Under the pieces are notes generated by a model, which saw only the letters and a program-made list of their open reading frames with translations, ran no database searches and was not told the origin of the DNA. A DNA stretch of 20,948 bases, taken from the NCBI GenBank assembly GCA_964555735.1, contig CAZKTS010000197.1, forward strand, positions 1 to 20,948. The letters run 5' to 3'. This stretch comes from CAZKTS01 sp964555735. GTDB lineage: Bacteria > Actinomycetota > Acidimicrobiia > IMCC26256 > PALSA-555. The translations under genes and the position numbers were made by a program. Shown piece after piece: positions 20,867-20,948 of this stretch (position 1 is the first letter of the stretch; each line of letters begins with the position of its first letter).

Positions 20867-20948
20867 GCACGACAACCGAACCGGTACGACTTCCGCCGGC
20901 GGAGCTGGTGTCGCTGTCGCCGGACGTGTTCACCGAGCCGTTCTGGCT
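20863..20948 (+). CDS. Start of probable DUF35/OB-fold partner protein, partial
   Basis: ATG 20863 overlaps the thiolase stop (ATGA) and the frame stays open to the window end, giving 28 full codons (MSTTTEPVRLPP, then LSPDVFTEPFW). Short DUF35 proteins with a zinc ribbon and OB fold usually begin in this way (a 'PFW' shortly before the ribbon) and are encoded beside Ltp-type thiolases. The ribbon cysteines would lie outside the window, so the family is inferred mainly from context. Confidence 0.6.
   Translation, partial: MSTTTEPVRLPPAELVSLSPDVFTEPFW

Overview
The window is about 20.9 kb of very GC-rich DNA with dense, short-spaced genes, frequent GTG starts and 4-nt GTGA/ATGA stop-start overlaps. 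Gene content points to a high-GC actinobacterium: a split PurS/PurQ/PurL system, a BldC-type regulator directly after purM (an order also known around Streptomyces bldC), and tRNAs without an encoded CCA end. A lineage such as Acidimicrobiia is my guess from the style of the proteins, not something the sequence proves.

Layout. (1) 1-7103: de novo purine synthesis on the + strand: the 3' end of purC, then purS, purQ, purL, purF and purM. Two minus-strand genes interrupt it: a small basic conserved protein (1084-1488) and a degenerate CysC-like P-loop protein (3914-4423). (2) 7161-8197: bldC and an L,D-transpeptidase, translationally coupled. (3) 8222-9862: a minus-strand tRNA-Glu/Asp/Phe cluster, a divergent GT4-type glycosyltransferase whose stop codon lies inside tRNA-Lys, and a tandem duplication of the 3' half of that tRNA. 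(4) 9868-10904: a PH-like hypothetical gene and a CAP-domain lipoprotein, divergent. (5) 10874-15123: a minus-strand operon Lrp/AsnC regulator, class III aminotransferase, alanine dehydrogenase, saccharopine-dehydrogenase-family enzyme. A FAD amine-oxidase-like gene (15251-16564) is divergent to it. Together they look like an amino-acid/amine catabolic module. (6) 16561-19615: a minus-strand biotin operon bioA-bioF-bioD with overlapping genes. (7) 19652-20948: a thiolase-fold protein coupled to the start of what is probably its DUF35/OB-fold partner.

The gene set is mostly ordinary housekeeping and central metabolism. I see no CRISPR array, insertion sequence, phage gene or defence system, and no stretch over 300 bases without a gene. 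The more interesting signals are small. A repeated arrangement places a TANNNT-type -10 box 5-7 bases before the start codon, suggesting leaderless mRNAs. A hairpin can hide the purQ ribosome site. Helically phased half-sites lie in the Lrp intergenic region. A tRNA supplies a stop codon. Two convergent gene pairs share a palindromic CTAG as both stop codons. The BioA looks like the lysine-using type.
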